Notes under the pieces: generated by a model
Database searches by the model: none
What the model was told of the DNA's origin: nothing
What the model saw: only the letters and a program-made list of their open reading frames with translations
Shown here: positions 1-6,102 of the stretch, one piece after another
Numbering within the stretch: the first letter of the stretch is position 1
Layout of the letters: each line of letters begins with the position of its first letter
Made by a program: the position numbers and the translations under genes
From: a virus
Strand: one strand, 5' to 3'
IMG/VR virus record: IMGVR_UViG_3300021425_002343
Location: 1-25,053 of that record
DNA: 25,053 nt

Positions 1-239
1 TTGCACAAATTTCTGGTTACAAAGTAGGCGAGTTTATTTGGACTGGTGGCGACTGTCATATCTACAAAAACCATATAGATCAAGTCGAAGAGCAATTGAC
101 TAGAAAGCCTGTAAAAGGTCCTACACTACAAATGCCAACGTTTACAAATTTAGAAGAGTTGTTAAACACTGGGCCTGACGATTATAAATTACTAGAATAC
201 CATCCAATGGATAGTATAAAGGCACCGATGGCAGTATGA
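1..239 (+). CDS. thyA: Thymidylate synthase (ThyA type), C-terminal part only
   Basis: The first in-frame codon begins at base 3, and the gene starts upstream of the window. The visible 78 residues match the C-terminal end of ThyA-type thymidylate synthase. They include the GGDCHIYKNHIDQV segment (family: GDxHxYxNHxxQ, which contacts dUMP), then QLTRKP, a PTLQMP strand, and the terminal IKAPMAV, equivalent to the family's IKAPVAI end that closes over the active site. The enzyme methylates dUMP to dTMP using methylene-tetrahydrofolate; T4 encodes one (td). The stop overlaps the next start as ATGA at 236-239, so the downstream reductase is translationally coupled. The catalytic Cys lies outside the window. 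Confidence 0.95.
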   Translation, partial: AQISGYKVGEFIWTGGDCHIYKNHIDQVEEQLTRKPVKGPTLQMPTFTNLEELLNTGPDDYKLLEYHPMDSIKAPMAV

Positions 240-931
240 AACTAAAAGTAATTGACGTAGAACATTATACAGATACACTTTTTAGGATAAGAACCGAACG
301 TCCAAATTCTTACAGATTCACAGCAGGTGAATTTGTTATGATAGGAATGGACGATACTCCTAAACGTGCGTATAGTCTTACAAGCGGGCCGTATGACGAA
401 TATTTAGAATTCTACAGTATCAAAGTTCAAGATGGTCCCCTTACAAGTAAATTACAGCACATTAAGGTCGGAGATGAACTTGATGTAGGAGACAAGCCTA
501 CAGGAACTTTGATATTGGCAAATTTAGAACTTGGCGGGCATCTAGTAATGATGGCAAGCGGAACTGGAATTGCACCTTTTATAAGTTTGCTAAGAGATCC
601 CGAAACCTACGACTTGTTTGAAAATATTACAGTCACATGGACAACACGCACACATGCTGAACAAGACAGTTACAGAGATTTCCTAAACGAAATGCCCATA
701 GAATATATAAGCACAGTTACACAAGAGCCTGCTGAACTTAATGGACGTATTCAAAAGTTTATGGAGGACGGCACTGTGGTTATAGATGATCCTACAAAGC
801 AACGTATAATGCTTTGTGGTAGTATGTCATTTAACACAGATTTAAAAGATCATTTTTCTAAGTTAGGATTTAGCGAAGGCAACAAAAAAACACAAGGAAC
901 TTTTGTGCAAGAGAAAGCATTTGTGGGATGA
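236..931 (+). CDS. fpr: Ferredoxin/flavodoxin-NADP+ reductase (Fpr-type)
   Basis: A 231-residue flavoprotein with full bacterial FNR architecture. An N-terminal FAD barrel carries RAYS at residues 44-47 (family RxYS FAD motif). The NADP domain carries SGTGIAPF at 108-115 and the CGSMSFN strand at 194-200. The C-terminus GTFVQEKAFVG resembles the end of proteobacterial Fpr proteins. The family passes electrons between NADPH and ferredoxin or flavodoxin. The 4-base ATGA overlap with thymidylate synthase places it in a nucleotide-metabolism operon. I infer that it could supply reduced flavodoxin or ferredoxin for ribonucleotide reductase activation or another phage redox enzyme, but the partner is not in this window. 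The length is slightly below that of host Fpr (about 250). Start chosen by the coupling overlap; the ribosome site is weak. Confidence 0.93.
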   Translation: MKLKVIDVEHYTDTLFRIRTERPNSYRFTAGEFVMIGMDDTPKRAYSLTSGPYDEYLEFYSIKVQDGPLTSKLQHIKVGDELDVGDKPTGTLILANLELGGHLVMMASGTGIAPFISLLRDPETYDLFENITVTWTTRTHAEQDSYRDFLNEMPIEYISTVTQEPAELNGRIQKFMEDGTVVIDDPTKQRIMLCGSMSFNTDLKDHFSKLGFSEGNKKTQGTFVQEKAFVG

Positions 932-1191
932 TGGGTGCAAATTGGCGACTAGATCCTAAGCAAACAATCATCGAACGTTTTGCATGGTGGCCAGTAAAAA
1001 GCACTTGGAGCAAAAAACTAATTTGGTTAAAAAAGTATATACAAATGGAAGTATACCACGACAGCGAAATGTCTAACCCTATAAGGTCAAACACATTCAC
1101 TTTTGTATACTCAAAAAACGAATATTTACTTTATTTGCTTAGAAACAGTGAAGGAAGCGGTTCAAAAAATCCGCTCCCTCCTAAAAATTAA
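928..1191 (+). CDS. Small conserved phage protein, unknown function
   Basis: An 87-residue product coupled to the reductase by an ATGA overlap; a second ATG at 931 is an alternative start. The protein has a dense aromatic and basic core: FAWWPVKS at 18-25, then WLKKY, and VYSKNEYLLYLL near residues 60-71. I recall this W-W-P-V ... W-L-K-x-Y ... NEYLxYLL pattern from short hypothetical proteins of T4-like phages, but I know no function. There is no membrane segment or signal peptide. The last codons contain a stem-loop that may end transcription toward the convergent phoH gene. Confidence 0.75.
   Translation: MMGANWRLDPKQTIIERFAWWPVKSTWSKKLIWLKKYIQMEVYHDSEMSNPIRSNTFTFVYSKNEYLLYLLRNSEGSGSKNPLPPKN
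1153..1178. terminator. Possible stem-loop between convergent genes
   Basis: GGAAGCGG at 1153-1160 pairs with CCGCTCCC at 1171-1178 (7 of 8 pairs) around a 10-base loop. It lies at the 3' end of the small ORF ending at 1191, just before the convergent phoH stop at 1195. Neither strand has a clear T-run directly after the stem, so it is not a textbook intrinsic terminator. Its place between convergent genes is the main argument for a termination or 3'-end role. Confidence 0.3.
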
Positions 1192-1194
1192 TTA

Positions 1195-1917
1195 TTAAGC
1201 ATCTCCGTAAACTTCGAGAACTTCTGCAACAGCAGGATGTCTTTCAATATCTCCTTTGTGAAAATCTACTATGTCTATTCTTTGGCTTTCATAATCACGT
1301 AAATGGCTTATAAAATCTATTAACCCATTGTCCTTAAGTCTGTCCGCCTGAGCTAAGTCACCTGTAACTACCATTTTCGAACCTACGCCAATACGTGTCA
1401 GCAGCATTTTCATTTGGTTAGGTGTTGCATTTTGCATTTCGTCTGCAATAATATAAGAATCTTTGAAAGTTCGACCACGCATATATGCCAGTGGTGATAT
1501 TTCAATTACACCTTCTCTTATCATACCCTCAATTTCGTTGGCATAAAAATGTTCGCGAAATACATCAAAAATAGGTCTTGTCCAAGGAGCCATTTTTTCT
1601 TCTAGTGTCCCTGGCAAAAATCCTAAATCTTCGTCAGCACTTACTGCTGGACGTGTGACCACAATTCTATCTACATCACCGTCCAAGAAACTTTTCACTG
1701 CTGCTTGACATGCAAGCATGGTTTTACCTGTTCCAGCTGGACCAATTCCAAAAACAATGTTTTTGGTTTCTTCTAGCAGGCTTAATATGTAAGTTTCTTG
1801 ATTTCTGTTTCTTGGAATAAGTTGAATGTTTCTAGTTTTTTGTGGAAGGAAGTTGTTGATTTTAACAACATTACTGTTGTTATATTTTTGCTTTTTAGCA
1901 GCTCTCGCTTTACCCAT
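1195..1917 (-). CDS. phoH: PhoH-family ATPase
   Basis: A 240-residue PhoH-like P-loop ATPase and the only clear minus-strand gene in the window. Walker A is GPAGTGKT at residues 59-66. A VVTRPAV segment follows at 86-92, then Walker B YIIADE at 155-160 followed by MQNATPNQMKMLLTR, and the sensor strand VVTGD at 183-187. The length matches the compact phage and bacterial PhoH/PhoL core. PhoH proteins are NTPases linked to RNA metabolism and, in some hosts, to phosphate starvation; they are very common in marine phages, where their role is unsettled. A strong Shine-Dalgarno AAGGAG (minus strand, 1924-1929) sits 6 bases before the ATG. The leader carries a hairpin (1939-1970) preceded by a late-like motif. 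The opposite orientation from both neighbours implies separate control. Confidence 0.95.
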   Translation of the reverse strand: MGKARAAKKQKYNNSNVVKINNFLPQKTRNIQLIPRNRNQETYILSLLEETKNIVFGIGPAGTGKTMLACQAAVKSFLDGDVDRIVVTRPAVSADEDLGFLPGTLEEKMAPWTRPIFDVFREHFYANEIEGMIREGVIEISPLAYMRGRTFKDSYIIADEMQNATPNQMKMLLTRIGVGSKMVVTGDLAQADRLKDNGLIDFISHLRDYESQRIDIVDFHKGDIERHPAVAEVLEVYGDA

Positions 1918-1938
1918 TAAGTTCTCCTTATTATGGAT

Positions 1939-1970
1939 AGCAGGCTTATTCCTGTGCAGGATAACCTGCT
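1939..1970 (-). promoter_or_regulatory. Leader hairpin upstream of phoH
   Basis: On the minus strand the sequence begins AGCAGGTTATCCTG and ends CAGGAATAAGCCTGCT, with CA between. The arms pair over 13-14 bases with two single-base bulges and a minimal loop. It ends about 9 bases before the phoH Shine-Dalgarno site, so it would form in the 5' leader. If the AGTAAATA motif at 1976-1983 is a T4-type late promoter, transcription would begin almost exactly at the first base of this hairpin. A 5'-terminal stem could stabilise the mRNA. A terminator on the plus strand is less likely because the bases after it (GTTTGTATTT) are an interrupted T-tract. Confidence 0.5.
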
Positions 1971-1975
1971 GTTTG

Positions 1976-1983
1976 TATTTACT
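1976..1983 (-). promoter_or_regulatory. Possible late-type promoter for phoH
   Basis: The minus strand reads AGTAAATA, two mismatches from the T4 late consensus TATAAATA. Using T4 geometry (last A at about -6), the start site would be near base 1970, where the leader hairpin begins. I found no convincing -35/-10 pair on this strand. The match is weaker than at the other sites listed, so this is tentative. Confidence 0.3.
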
Positions 1984-2038
1984 CTAGTTGAACAAAAATA
2001 AAGTGCGCTGTGAATTATTTTGCACTAGGCGGCAAATA

Positions 2039-2046
2039 GATAAATA
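2039..2046 (+). promoter_or_regulatory. Late-type promoter, GATAAATA
   Basis: GATAAATA is one mismatch from the T4 late promoter box TATAAATA and is followed by GTAT. The same GATAAATAGT string recurs before genes at 10338 and 15437. Predicted start is about base 2052, giving a 14-base leader with an AG-rich ribosome site (AAGAGAG) before the ATG at 2066. It sits in the only sizeable intergenic gap and heads the structural and lysis operon, as expected for a late promoter. Confidence 0.65.
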
Positions 2047-2065
2047 GTATAAAGAGAGTGTAACT

Positions 2066-2626
2066 ATGACTGATATTTTAGATACTTTAGATGTTATTAA
2101 AAACCTAGAAAACATATATGACAGCGATCGTGCTTTCAGTGTGCTGAAAGATTACGAAAGAGTAGTCGACGAATTAGGTTTGTATGTATATGACAATTGG
2201 TCATCAGGCGAATTAGTCGAAGGACCTAAAATAGAAAGACATTGGGTTACATGCACATTTATGTGGCCAAGAGACAACATGCCAGACCCAATGGGAGGCA
2301 AGCGTTTGGTTGATTATGACTGTAAAGTTTCTTACAAAAAATGTTTTATTGTAAAACCAAGAGAAATTAAAAAACCAGATGATATAAGACCAGGAACCAA
2401 AAAAGGCAAATTAGATAAATTACCTGTATGGACAGTGACAATACAAATGCCAAAAAGTTTAATCGTGGACATCTTTGGCGGAACAATAGAAGCTGAAGAA
2501 AGAGAAGATGCATTTGCAACACAAGCACCATTAGAAGCACCAGGTGCAATGCCTGTAGATGACATGGCCGGTGGTGATCCATTAGCAGCTGGCGGCGATC
2601 CTCTAGCAGCAGGAGGCACATTATAA
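2066..2626 (+). CDS. Unknown phage protein, probably late or structural
   Basis: A 186-residue protein, first gene behind the late-type promoter. I do not recognise a named family. The N-terminal half is a mixed fold with an aromatic stretch (ERHWVTCTFMWPRDN at about 77-91) and conserved-looking DxMPDPMGGKRL. The middle is rich in Lys and Pro (KPREIKKPDDIRPGT). The last 40 residues are low-complexity Ala/Gly/Pro and end in two copies of GGDPLAA. That tail looks flexible, perhaps a linker or surface tail. There is no signal peptide or membrane segment. The stop shares one base with the next start (TAATG), so it is coupled to the 237-residue gene downstream, and both probably belong to the virion or its assembly. 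Confidence 0.8.
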   Translation: MTDILDTLDVIKNLENIYDSDRAFSVLKDYERVVDELGLYVYDNWSSGELVEGPKIERHWVTCTFMWPRDNMPDPMGGKRLVDYDCKVSYKKCFIVKPREIKKPDDIRPGTKKGKLDKLPVWTVTIQMPKSLIVDIFGGTIEAEEREDAFATQAPLEAPGAMPVDDMAGGDPLAAGGDPLAAGGTL

Positions 2627-3339
2627 TGGGATATAACAAAAGCGATTTAAGAGATCTAGTTAGAAATATATTCGAAATAGATGCATACCAAAGTAAAATG
2701 GGTGACGACGAAGATATTGTTGTTGTAAGTTTTAGTGTAAAAGAATCTGGTGCTGCAAATGATCTTGTGGACTTTATTGAAAAAGGCTACGATTTTGTGT
2801 TAGATGCTGATGCAACCAGCGGTGAATTAGAAACTGGTGATTACAAAGTATTTGTTGAAATGGAAAGAAATAGACATTCTAGTAAAAACATAATGGAGAT
2901 ACTAGACGGTGTAGGAAAAATTGCAGCTATAGAAAACTTTAAATTTAGATATCACAAAAGTTTTGCAAGTGTAGATGTTAGCGATACAGCATTAGCCGAA
3001 ACGCTACCTACAAACCCTGCAGATTATGTGGCTACAATAAGCGAAAGCAAAGTTGATAATTATAAAGAATTTTTTAATAAGAGTTATTTAGAAAGTATAA
3101 AAACAATAGGCGATACTTTGGTTGTTAAAAAAGCATACGCAGATCCATTAGGATTGAAAATCAAAAACTTTGGTCCTAGCGAAAGAATAAACGAAACTTT
3201 AGAAAAAATCAATATGAACGACTATGCAGAAATATTGTTTCTGACTAAATATCTTGGAGACTATAATGTTATGAAATTTGGTAATAAAACATTAACATTA
3301 GAAAACAAAGGGCACACTCTTGTCGTTGAAAGAATCTAA
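2626..3339 (+). CDS. Unknown phage protein, probably structural
   Basis: A 237-residue acidic protein of alternating predicted strands and helices, with no family motif I can name. Visible features are an N-terminal helix (SDLRDLVRNIFEID), a patch of DADATSGELETGDYKVFVEMER near residues 60-80, and a C-terminal part with KNFGPSERINETLEK and a final strand-rich end (KTLTLENKGHTLVVERI). It is coupled to the preceding gene by a one-base overlap and shares its late promoter. The 3' end overlaps a small Cys-rich frame that begins at a TTG inside it. There is no membrane segment or leader. Function unknown; location in the late operon suggests a virion or assembly role. Confidence 0.8.
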   Translation: MGYNKSDLRDLVRNIFEIDAYQSKMGDDEDIVVVSFSVKESGAANDLVDFIEKGYDFVLDADATSGELETGDYKVFVEMERNRHSSKNIMEILDGVGKIAAIENFKFRYHKSFASVDVSDTALAETLPTNPADYVATISESKVDNYKEFFNKSYLESIKTIGDTLVVKKAYADPLGLKIKNFGPSERINETLEKINMNDYAEILFLTKYLGDYNVMKFGNKTLTLENKGHTLVVERI

Positions 3340-3493
3340 CTTTTGCAATAACTGTGGCGGACCAAGCCATTGTGGATTGCCGGCATATAGTGAGCTACAA
3401 AACTACAATGAGCCGCCAACAACTATAAAAACTTGTAATACATGCAGATGCGGCCGCTGCACAAATACGGAAAGTAATAATAATGGCTGTTGA
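3320..3493 (+). CDS. Cys-rich mini-protein, probable zinc-binding
   Basis: A 57-residue frame fills the gap between the 237-residue gene and the endolysin, and overlaps both. It holds eight cysteines in two clusters: CNNCGGPSHC at residues 9-18 (C-x2-C-x5-C with a His beside the last Cys) and CNTCRCGRC at 39-47 (C-x2-C-x-C-x2-C), plus a terminal Cys. Such spacing is unlikely by chance and suggests zinc or another metal. No ATG exists in frame; TTG at 3320 or 3326 would be the start, so initiation is the weak point, though coupling to upstream translation could help. The frame is open from 3302. It covers the only otherwise unexplained 140 bases of this operon, which supports a real gene. Confidence 0.6.
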   Translation: MSLKESNFCNNCGGPSHCGLPAYSELQNYNEPPTTIKTCNTCRCGRCTNTESNNNGC

Positions 3494-4334
3494 AGATTTT
3501 GAATTTGAATTTACAGAAGAGATGGCAATAGAACTGCTACGTGGCAACGACGAAGCAGAAGATTGGTATGATGCAATGTGCGAAATACTACCACTTTGGG
3601 AAGTAGATACACCCGAACGTGTAGCAATGTTTTTAGCACAGTGCGGACATGAGTCAAACAACTTTAGAGTTCTAAGCGAGAACTTAAATTACAGCGCAAA
3701 AGGATTGAACGCTGTATTTCCAAAATATTTTGAAAGGGCAGGTAGAGATGCTCAAGAATATCACAGACAACCTCGCAAAATTGCGAATGTTATTTACGCA
3801 AATAGAATGGACAATGGCGATACAGATTCCGGTGATGGCTGGCGCTTTAGAGGCGGCGGCATATTGCAACTTACAGGTCGCTACAACTATACTAAATTCG
3901 GAGAAGAAGTAGAAATGTCGCCAGAAGAAGCAGTTGACTATGTGCGCACTAAAAAAGGTGCGCTAGACAGTGCTTGCTGGTTCTGGGATACAAACGATAT
4001 TAACAAGTATGCAGATGCAAGAGATGTAAAGGGTGCAACAAAACGTATCAACGGTGGCTACATTGGATTAGAAGATCGTAAAAAACATTACGAACACGCA
4101 ATGGAAGTTCTAGGTGGACATTGGGAGCCAAGTAAAATTGTATACGAAACAGTCCGTTTGGGTTCACGTGGACCCACAGTTAGAGCAGTCCAAGAAGAAT
4201 TAGAAATTGGTGCTGATGGCGTATTTGGCCGTGGCACTGAAGCTCACGTTAAAGCGTGGCAAGAAGAAAATGGACTTACACCTGACGGTGTAATGGGTCC
4301 GAAAAGTCTAGCGATAATGTTTGGAGAAGACTAG
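3483..4334 (+). CDS. Endolysin: GH19 chitinase-like lysozyme with peptidoglycan-binding domain
   Basis: A 283-residue cell-wall hydrolase. Residues about 15-212 match glycoside hydrolase family 19: the catalytic Glu lies in CGHESNNF (E57), a second acidic residue in LSENLNY (E66), and the family core WRFRGGGILQLTGRYNY at 120-136 is intact. Residues about 224-281 form a peptidoglycan-binding type 1 domain, with LGSRGPTVRAVQEEL and DGVFGRGTEAHVKAWQ repeating the V-x2-x-Q / G-x-F-G-x-x-T pattern. The order (catalytic first, binding domain last) is less common than the reverse in phage endolysins. There is no signal peptide, so a holin is needed for export. It is followed directly by small membrane proteins and spanins, which fixes its role in lysis. 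Confidence 0.93.
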   Translation: MAVEDFEFEFTEEMAIELLRGNDEAEDWYDAMCEILPLWEVDTPERVAMFLAQCGHESNNFRVLSENLNYSAKGLNAVFPKYFERAGRDAQEYHRQPRKIANVIYANRMDNGDTDSGDGWRFRGGGILQLTGRYNYTKFGEEVEMSPEEAVDYVRTKKGALDSACWFWDTNDINKYADARDVKGATKRINGGYIGLEDRKKHYEHAMEVLGGHWEPSKIVYETVRLGSRGPTVRAVQEELEIGADGVFGRGTEAHVKAWQEENGLTPDGVMGPKSLAIMFGED

Positions 4335-4540
4335 TGTTTAGTAAAAAGTGTCAAGCACACTTAAATGATGTCAACATGACAAGATGGCAGCATTTTAAAT
4401 TTGCTTGGTGGTTCTTATGGCAACTTAAAAAAGCAGGTATAGCGTTAGCTATACACAGTGTTGCTCCTAGATTTTTGCAAACATATGCTAGTGATAAAAT
4501 ACTAGAGTTAGCAGAAATTTTAAAGGATCATAAAAAATGA
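4334..4540 (+). CDS. Small membrane-associated protein (DUF6356-like), holin candidate
   Basis: A 68-residue product starting at GTG, coupled to the endolysin by the shared base of TAGTG. The pattern H-x-x-D-V-N-x-x-x-W-x-H-F-x-F-A, then KKAGIALAIHSVAPRFL, then SDKILELAEIL resembles small DUF6356 proteins (AGxAxxIHxxxPFLF ... GSxxI). One amphipathic or membrane helix spans about residues 33-50. It lies between the endolysin and the spanins, where a holin or antiholin is often found, but the hydrophobic stretch is short for a classical holin. Two larger membrane proteins downstream (5354 and 5631) compete for that role. Family resemblance is from memory and the function is inferred from position. 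Confidence 0.75.
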   Translation: MFSKKCQAHLNDVNMTRWQHFKFAWWFLWQLKKAGIALAIHSVAPRFLQTYASDKILELAEILKDHKK

Positions 4541-5007
4541 AACTATCGGGCATACTAATTGTAGTAATACTGATGATGGGCAGCATTGGTTATTGGTATT
4601 ACAACGATACACAGAAAACGATAAAAGTGTTAACAGAAAACAATGCAAAACTAGAACTTGCTGTAGAAACAAACGAAGCAGCAATTGAAAGTTTACAAGC
4701 AGATTATGCTGCCGTTGCTGCCGAAAATCAACGTATTAATGAAGCATATGCAGAAATACGTAGACAGAATAGTCGTTTAAGTAGCAAACTTGCAGATATG
4801 GATATAGGACTTCTAGCAGCAGAAAGACCTGATTCAATCGAACGTGCTGTAAACAACGGAACAGAAAATGCTGGAAGGTGTTTTGAAATACTGTCCGGTT
4901 CACCACTAACAGAGGAAGAAATAAATGCGGAAGATGGAGAAACTTTTAACAAAGAGTGTCCTTGGCTTTGGCCTGGTCCTGCTACTGTCGGGTTGCCTGG
5001 GGAATAA
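4537..5007 (+). CDS. Inner-membrane spanin subunit (Rz-like)
   Basis: A 156-residue protein with an N-terminal membrane anchor (residues about 4-22, ILIVVILMMGSIGYWYY), followed by a long periplasmic coiled coil rich in Glu, Ala, Asn and Gln (about 26-95). The C-terminal segment RCFEILSGSPLTEEEIN ... NKECPWLWPG closely follows the Rz-type i-spanin tail (RCFELxxGxPLT ... NxECP), with its two cysteines. I-spanins pair with an outer-membrane lipoprotein and fuse the two membranes in the last step of lysis. The o-spanin gene begins inside its 3' end in another frame, a classical Rz/Rz1-type arrangement. The start overlaps the preceding stop as ATGA. Confidence 0.93.
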   Translation: MKLSGILIVVILMMGSIGYWYYNDTQKTIKVLTENNAKLELAVETNEAAIESLQADYAAVAAENQRINEAYAEIRRQNSRLSSKLADMDIGLLAAERPDSIERAVNNGTENAGRCFEILSGSPLTEEEINAEDGETFNKECPWLWPGPATVGLPGE

Positions 5008-5326
5008 TCCTCAAACAATCGAAATCAGTGCAAAACCATTAGACAAGCCAGAACTCAATTTGCCACCAGTTGACGAGCTACGTATGCGTCCTGTTGAGTG
5101 GGTCATTATCAACCAAGAAAATTTAGAAGAAAAATTAGCACAACTAACTGCCAATGGACAACCTTTAGGAATGTTTGTTCTCACAGGAGAAGGTTATGAA
5201 AATCTAGGTTTAAACTTTAGTGATATACGTGCTATGGTGCAACAACAACAAGAAATTATAGTTGCGTATGAAAACTATTACAAAGCAGCTGAAGAAGCAA
5301 TGGATAATGCTATAGTAAAAGAATAA
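4925..5326 (+). CDS. Outer-membrane spanin lipoprotein (Rz1-like)
   Basis: A 133-residue lipoprotein. The basic N-terminus (MRKMEK) and hydrophobic stretch lead to the lipobox LLSGC, with the lipidated Cys at residue 24. A Pro-containing mature N-terminus follows (KPLDKPELNLPPVDELRMRP), typical of o-spanins. The gene starts 83 bases inside the i-spanin gene in a different frame, with its own Shine-Dalgarno GAGGAA at 4912-4917, 7 bases from the ATG. A second ATG at 4934 is possible. The mature part (about 109 residues) is longer than lambda Rz1 and has a helical C-terminal region (MVQQQQEIIVAYENYYKAA). Together with the upstream gene it forms a two-component spanin. Confidence 0.9.
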   Translation: MRKMEKLLTKSVLGFGLVLLLSGCLGNNPQTIEISAKPLDKPELNLPPVDELRMRPVEWVIINQENLEEKLAQLTANGQPLGMFVLTGEGYENLGLNFSDIRAMVQQQQEIIVAYENYYKAAEEAMDNAIVKE

Positions 5327-5329
5327 ATA
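5322..5329 (+). promoter_or_regulatory. Late-type promoter, AATAAATA
   Basis: AATAAATA overlaps the o-spanin stop and is one mismatch from TATAAATA. Predicted start about 5335 leaves a 19-base leader with Shine-Dalgarno GAGGG at 5343-5347, spaced 6 bases from the ATG at 5354. The spacing is what a working late promoter would need, but A/T-rich stop regions give such matches easily. Confidence 0.5.
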
Positions 5330-5353
5330 CACATATAACGATGAGGGCAAATT

Positions 5354-5650
5354 ATGTGGGAAATGATACAAAACATGGCGAATGATCGCACATGGATTTA
5401 CACAAGCATAGCAGGCAGTATTGCAGGTGCTATGGTTTTAGCATATTTAAGCACAACAAGAATAGGATTATGGGGATACGCTAAGTTTGACTTAGCCGTA
5501 GACTATCTTGTTGAACGTTGGGGTCTAACTTGGTTGCAACAGCCAGAAGATGCTTGGAGGAAAAAATATCCAAGAATAACAGCAAAGATAGATTCAATCG
5601 AAGCAAGGCTAGACAAATTGGAGGGTAAAAATGCCAAGAAAAAAACCTGA
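5354..5650 (+). CDS. Small single-pass membrane protein, unknown
   Basis: A 98-residue protein with one clear membrane helix (about residues 15-35, TSIAGSIAGAMVLAYL) followed by a soluble tail with WGLTWLQQPEDAWRKKYP. The C-terminal helix is charged (KIDSIEARLDKLEG) and ends in KNAKKKT. Shine-Dalgarno GAGGG is 6 bases before the start. It lies directly after the spanin pair and overlaps the next membrane-protein gene by 20 bases. Position and size allow a holin or antiholin role, but one helix plus a 60-residue cytoplasmic or periplasmic tail is not diagnostic. I know no family name for it. Confidence 0.75.
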   Translation: MWEMIQNMANDRTWIYTSIAGSIAGAMVLAYLSTTRIGLWGYAKFDLAVDYLVERWGLTWLQQPEDAWRKKYPRITAKIDSIEARLDKLEGKNAKKKT

Positions 5651-6083
5651 GGAATTAAAAAGCAAAGCAGCGCCACCAGCAGCACCTGCACCAGCAGCAG
5701 CACCCGCGCCTGCACCATCAGCGCCAGTAATTCAACAACCAGCGCCAGCACCACAACCTGCAAGTAATTACCATCCTGCAGACTTAAACGGTGACGGAAA
5801 AGTAGACGCTGAAGAAAAAGCAATGGAACTAGAGTTTAGACGTAAGATGTTAGAAGACCAAGATGCTATGCGAGATGCACAGCGTAGTATGGCTTGGTTT
5901 GCATTAGCAGGTATGTTGCTTTATCCTTTTGCAGTTGTGTTGGCAGTGTTTTTAAGTTTAGATCAAGCAGCAACAGTGTTAGGCTCAATGGCAGCAACAT
6001 ACTTTGTGTCGGTAGCAGCTATCGTAGCAGCGTTCTTTGGCGGACAAGCATACACGCAGTCAAGTTCAAACAAAAAGCGGTAG
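5631..6083 (+). CDS. Two-pass membrane protein with Ala/Pro tail and EF-hand loop; holin candidate
   Basis: A 150-residue protein in three parts. Residues 1-48 are a low-complexity Ala/Pro tail. Residues 51-62 (DLNGDGKVDAEE) form a canonical EF-hand calcium loop: D51, N53, D55, G56, V58, D59 and E62 fill positions 1, 3, 5, 6, 8, 9 and 12. A charged helix follows (65-85), then two membrane helices at about 88-108 and 117-138. The C-terminus ends in KKR. Two closely spaced helices with a basic C-terminus fit a class II-like holin, and the gene closes the lysis cassette. A lone EF-hand beside the membrane domain is unusual and suggests calcium binding. Shine-Dalgarno GGAGGG precedes the ATG; the gene overlaps its neighbour by 20 bases. 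Confidence 0.8.
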   Translation: MPRKKPEELKSKAAPPAAPAPAAAPAPAPSAPVIQQPAPAPQPASNYHPADLNGDGKVDAEEKAMELEFRRKMLEDQDAMRDAQRSMAWFALAGMLLYPFAVVLAVFLSLDQAATVLGSMAATYFVSVAAIVAAFFGGQAYTQSSSNKKR

Positions 6084-6085
6084 GG

Positions 6086-6093
6086 TCTAAATA
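6086..6093 (+). promoter_or_regulatory. Late-type promoter, TCTAAATA
   Basis: TCTAAATA has one mismatch to the T4 late box. The predicted start near 6099 leaves only about four bases before the DnaJ ATG at 6103 and no room for a Shine-Dalgarno site. Either the transcript is nearly leaderless or the gene is mainly read from an upstream promoter. Confidence 0.45.
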
Positions 6094-6102
6094 AGTAATA
6101 GT

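Noticed and set aside
1988-2050. Sigma70 promoter upstream of 2066 (TTGAAC or TTGCAC boxes)
   Set aside because: No -10 box of reasonable quality lies at 16-18 bases from either candidate; the late-type motif explains the region better.
2332-2639. Minus-strand open frames over the 186-residue gene
   Set aside because: They mirror the low-complexity Ala/Gly tail and AT-rich codons of the plus-strand gene; there is no ribosome site and the composition is implausible.
5894-6094. Plus-strand 66-residue frame inside the EF-hand membrane protein gene
   Set aside because: It is Ser/Val-rich, lacks a ribosome site and overlaps a gene with clear domains in the other frame.
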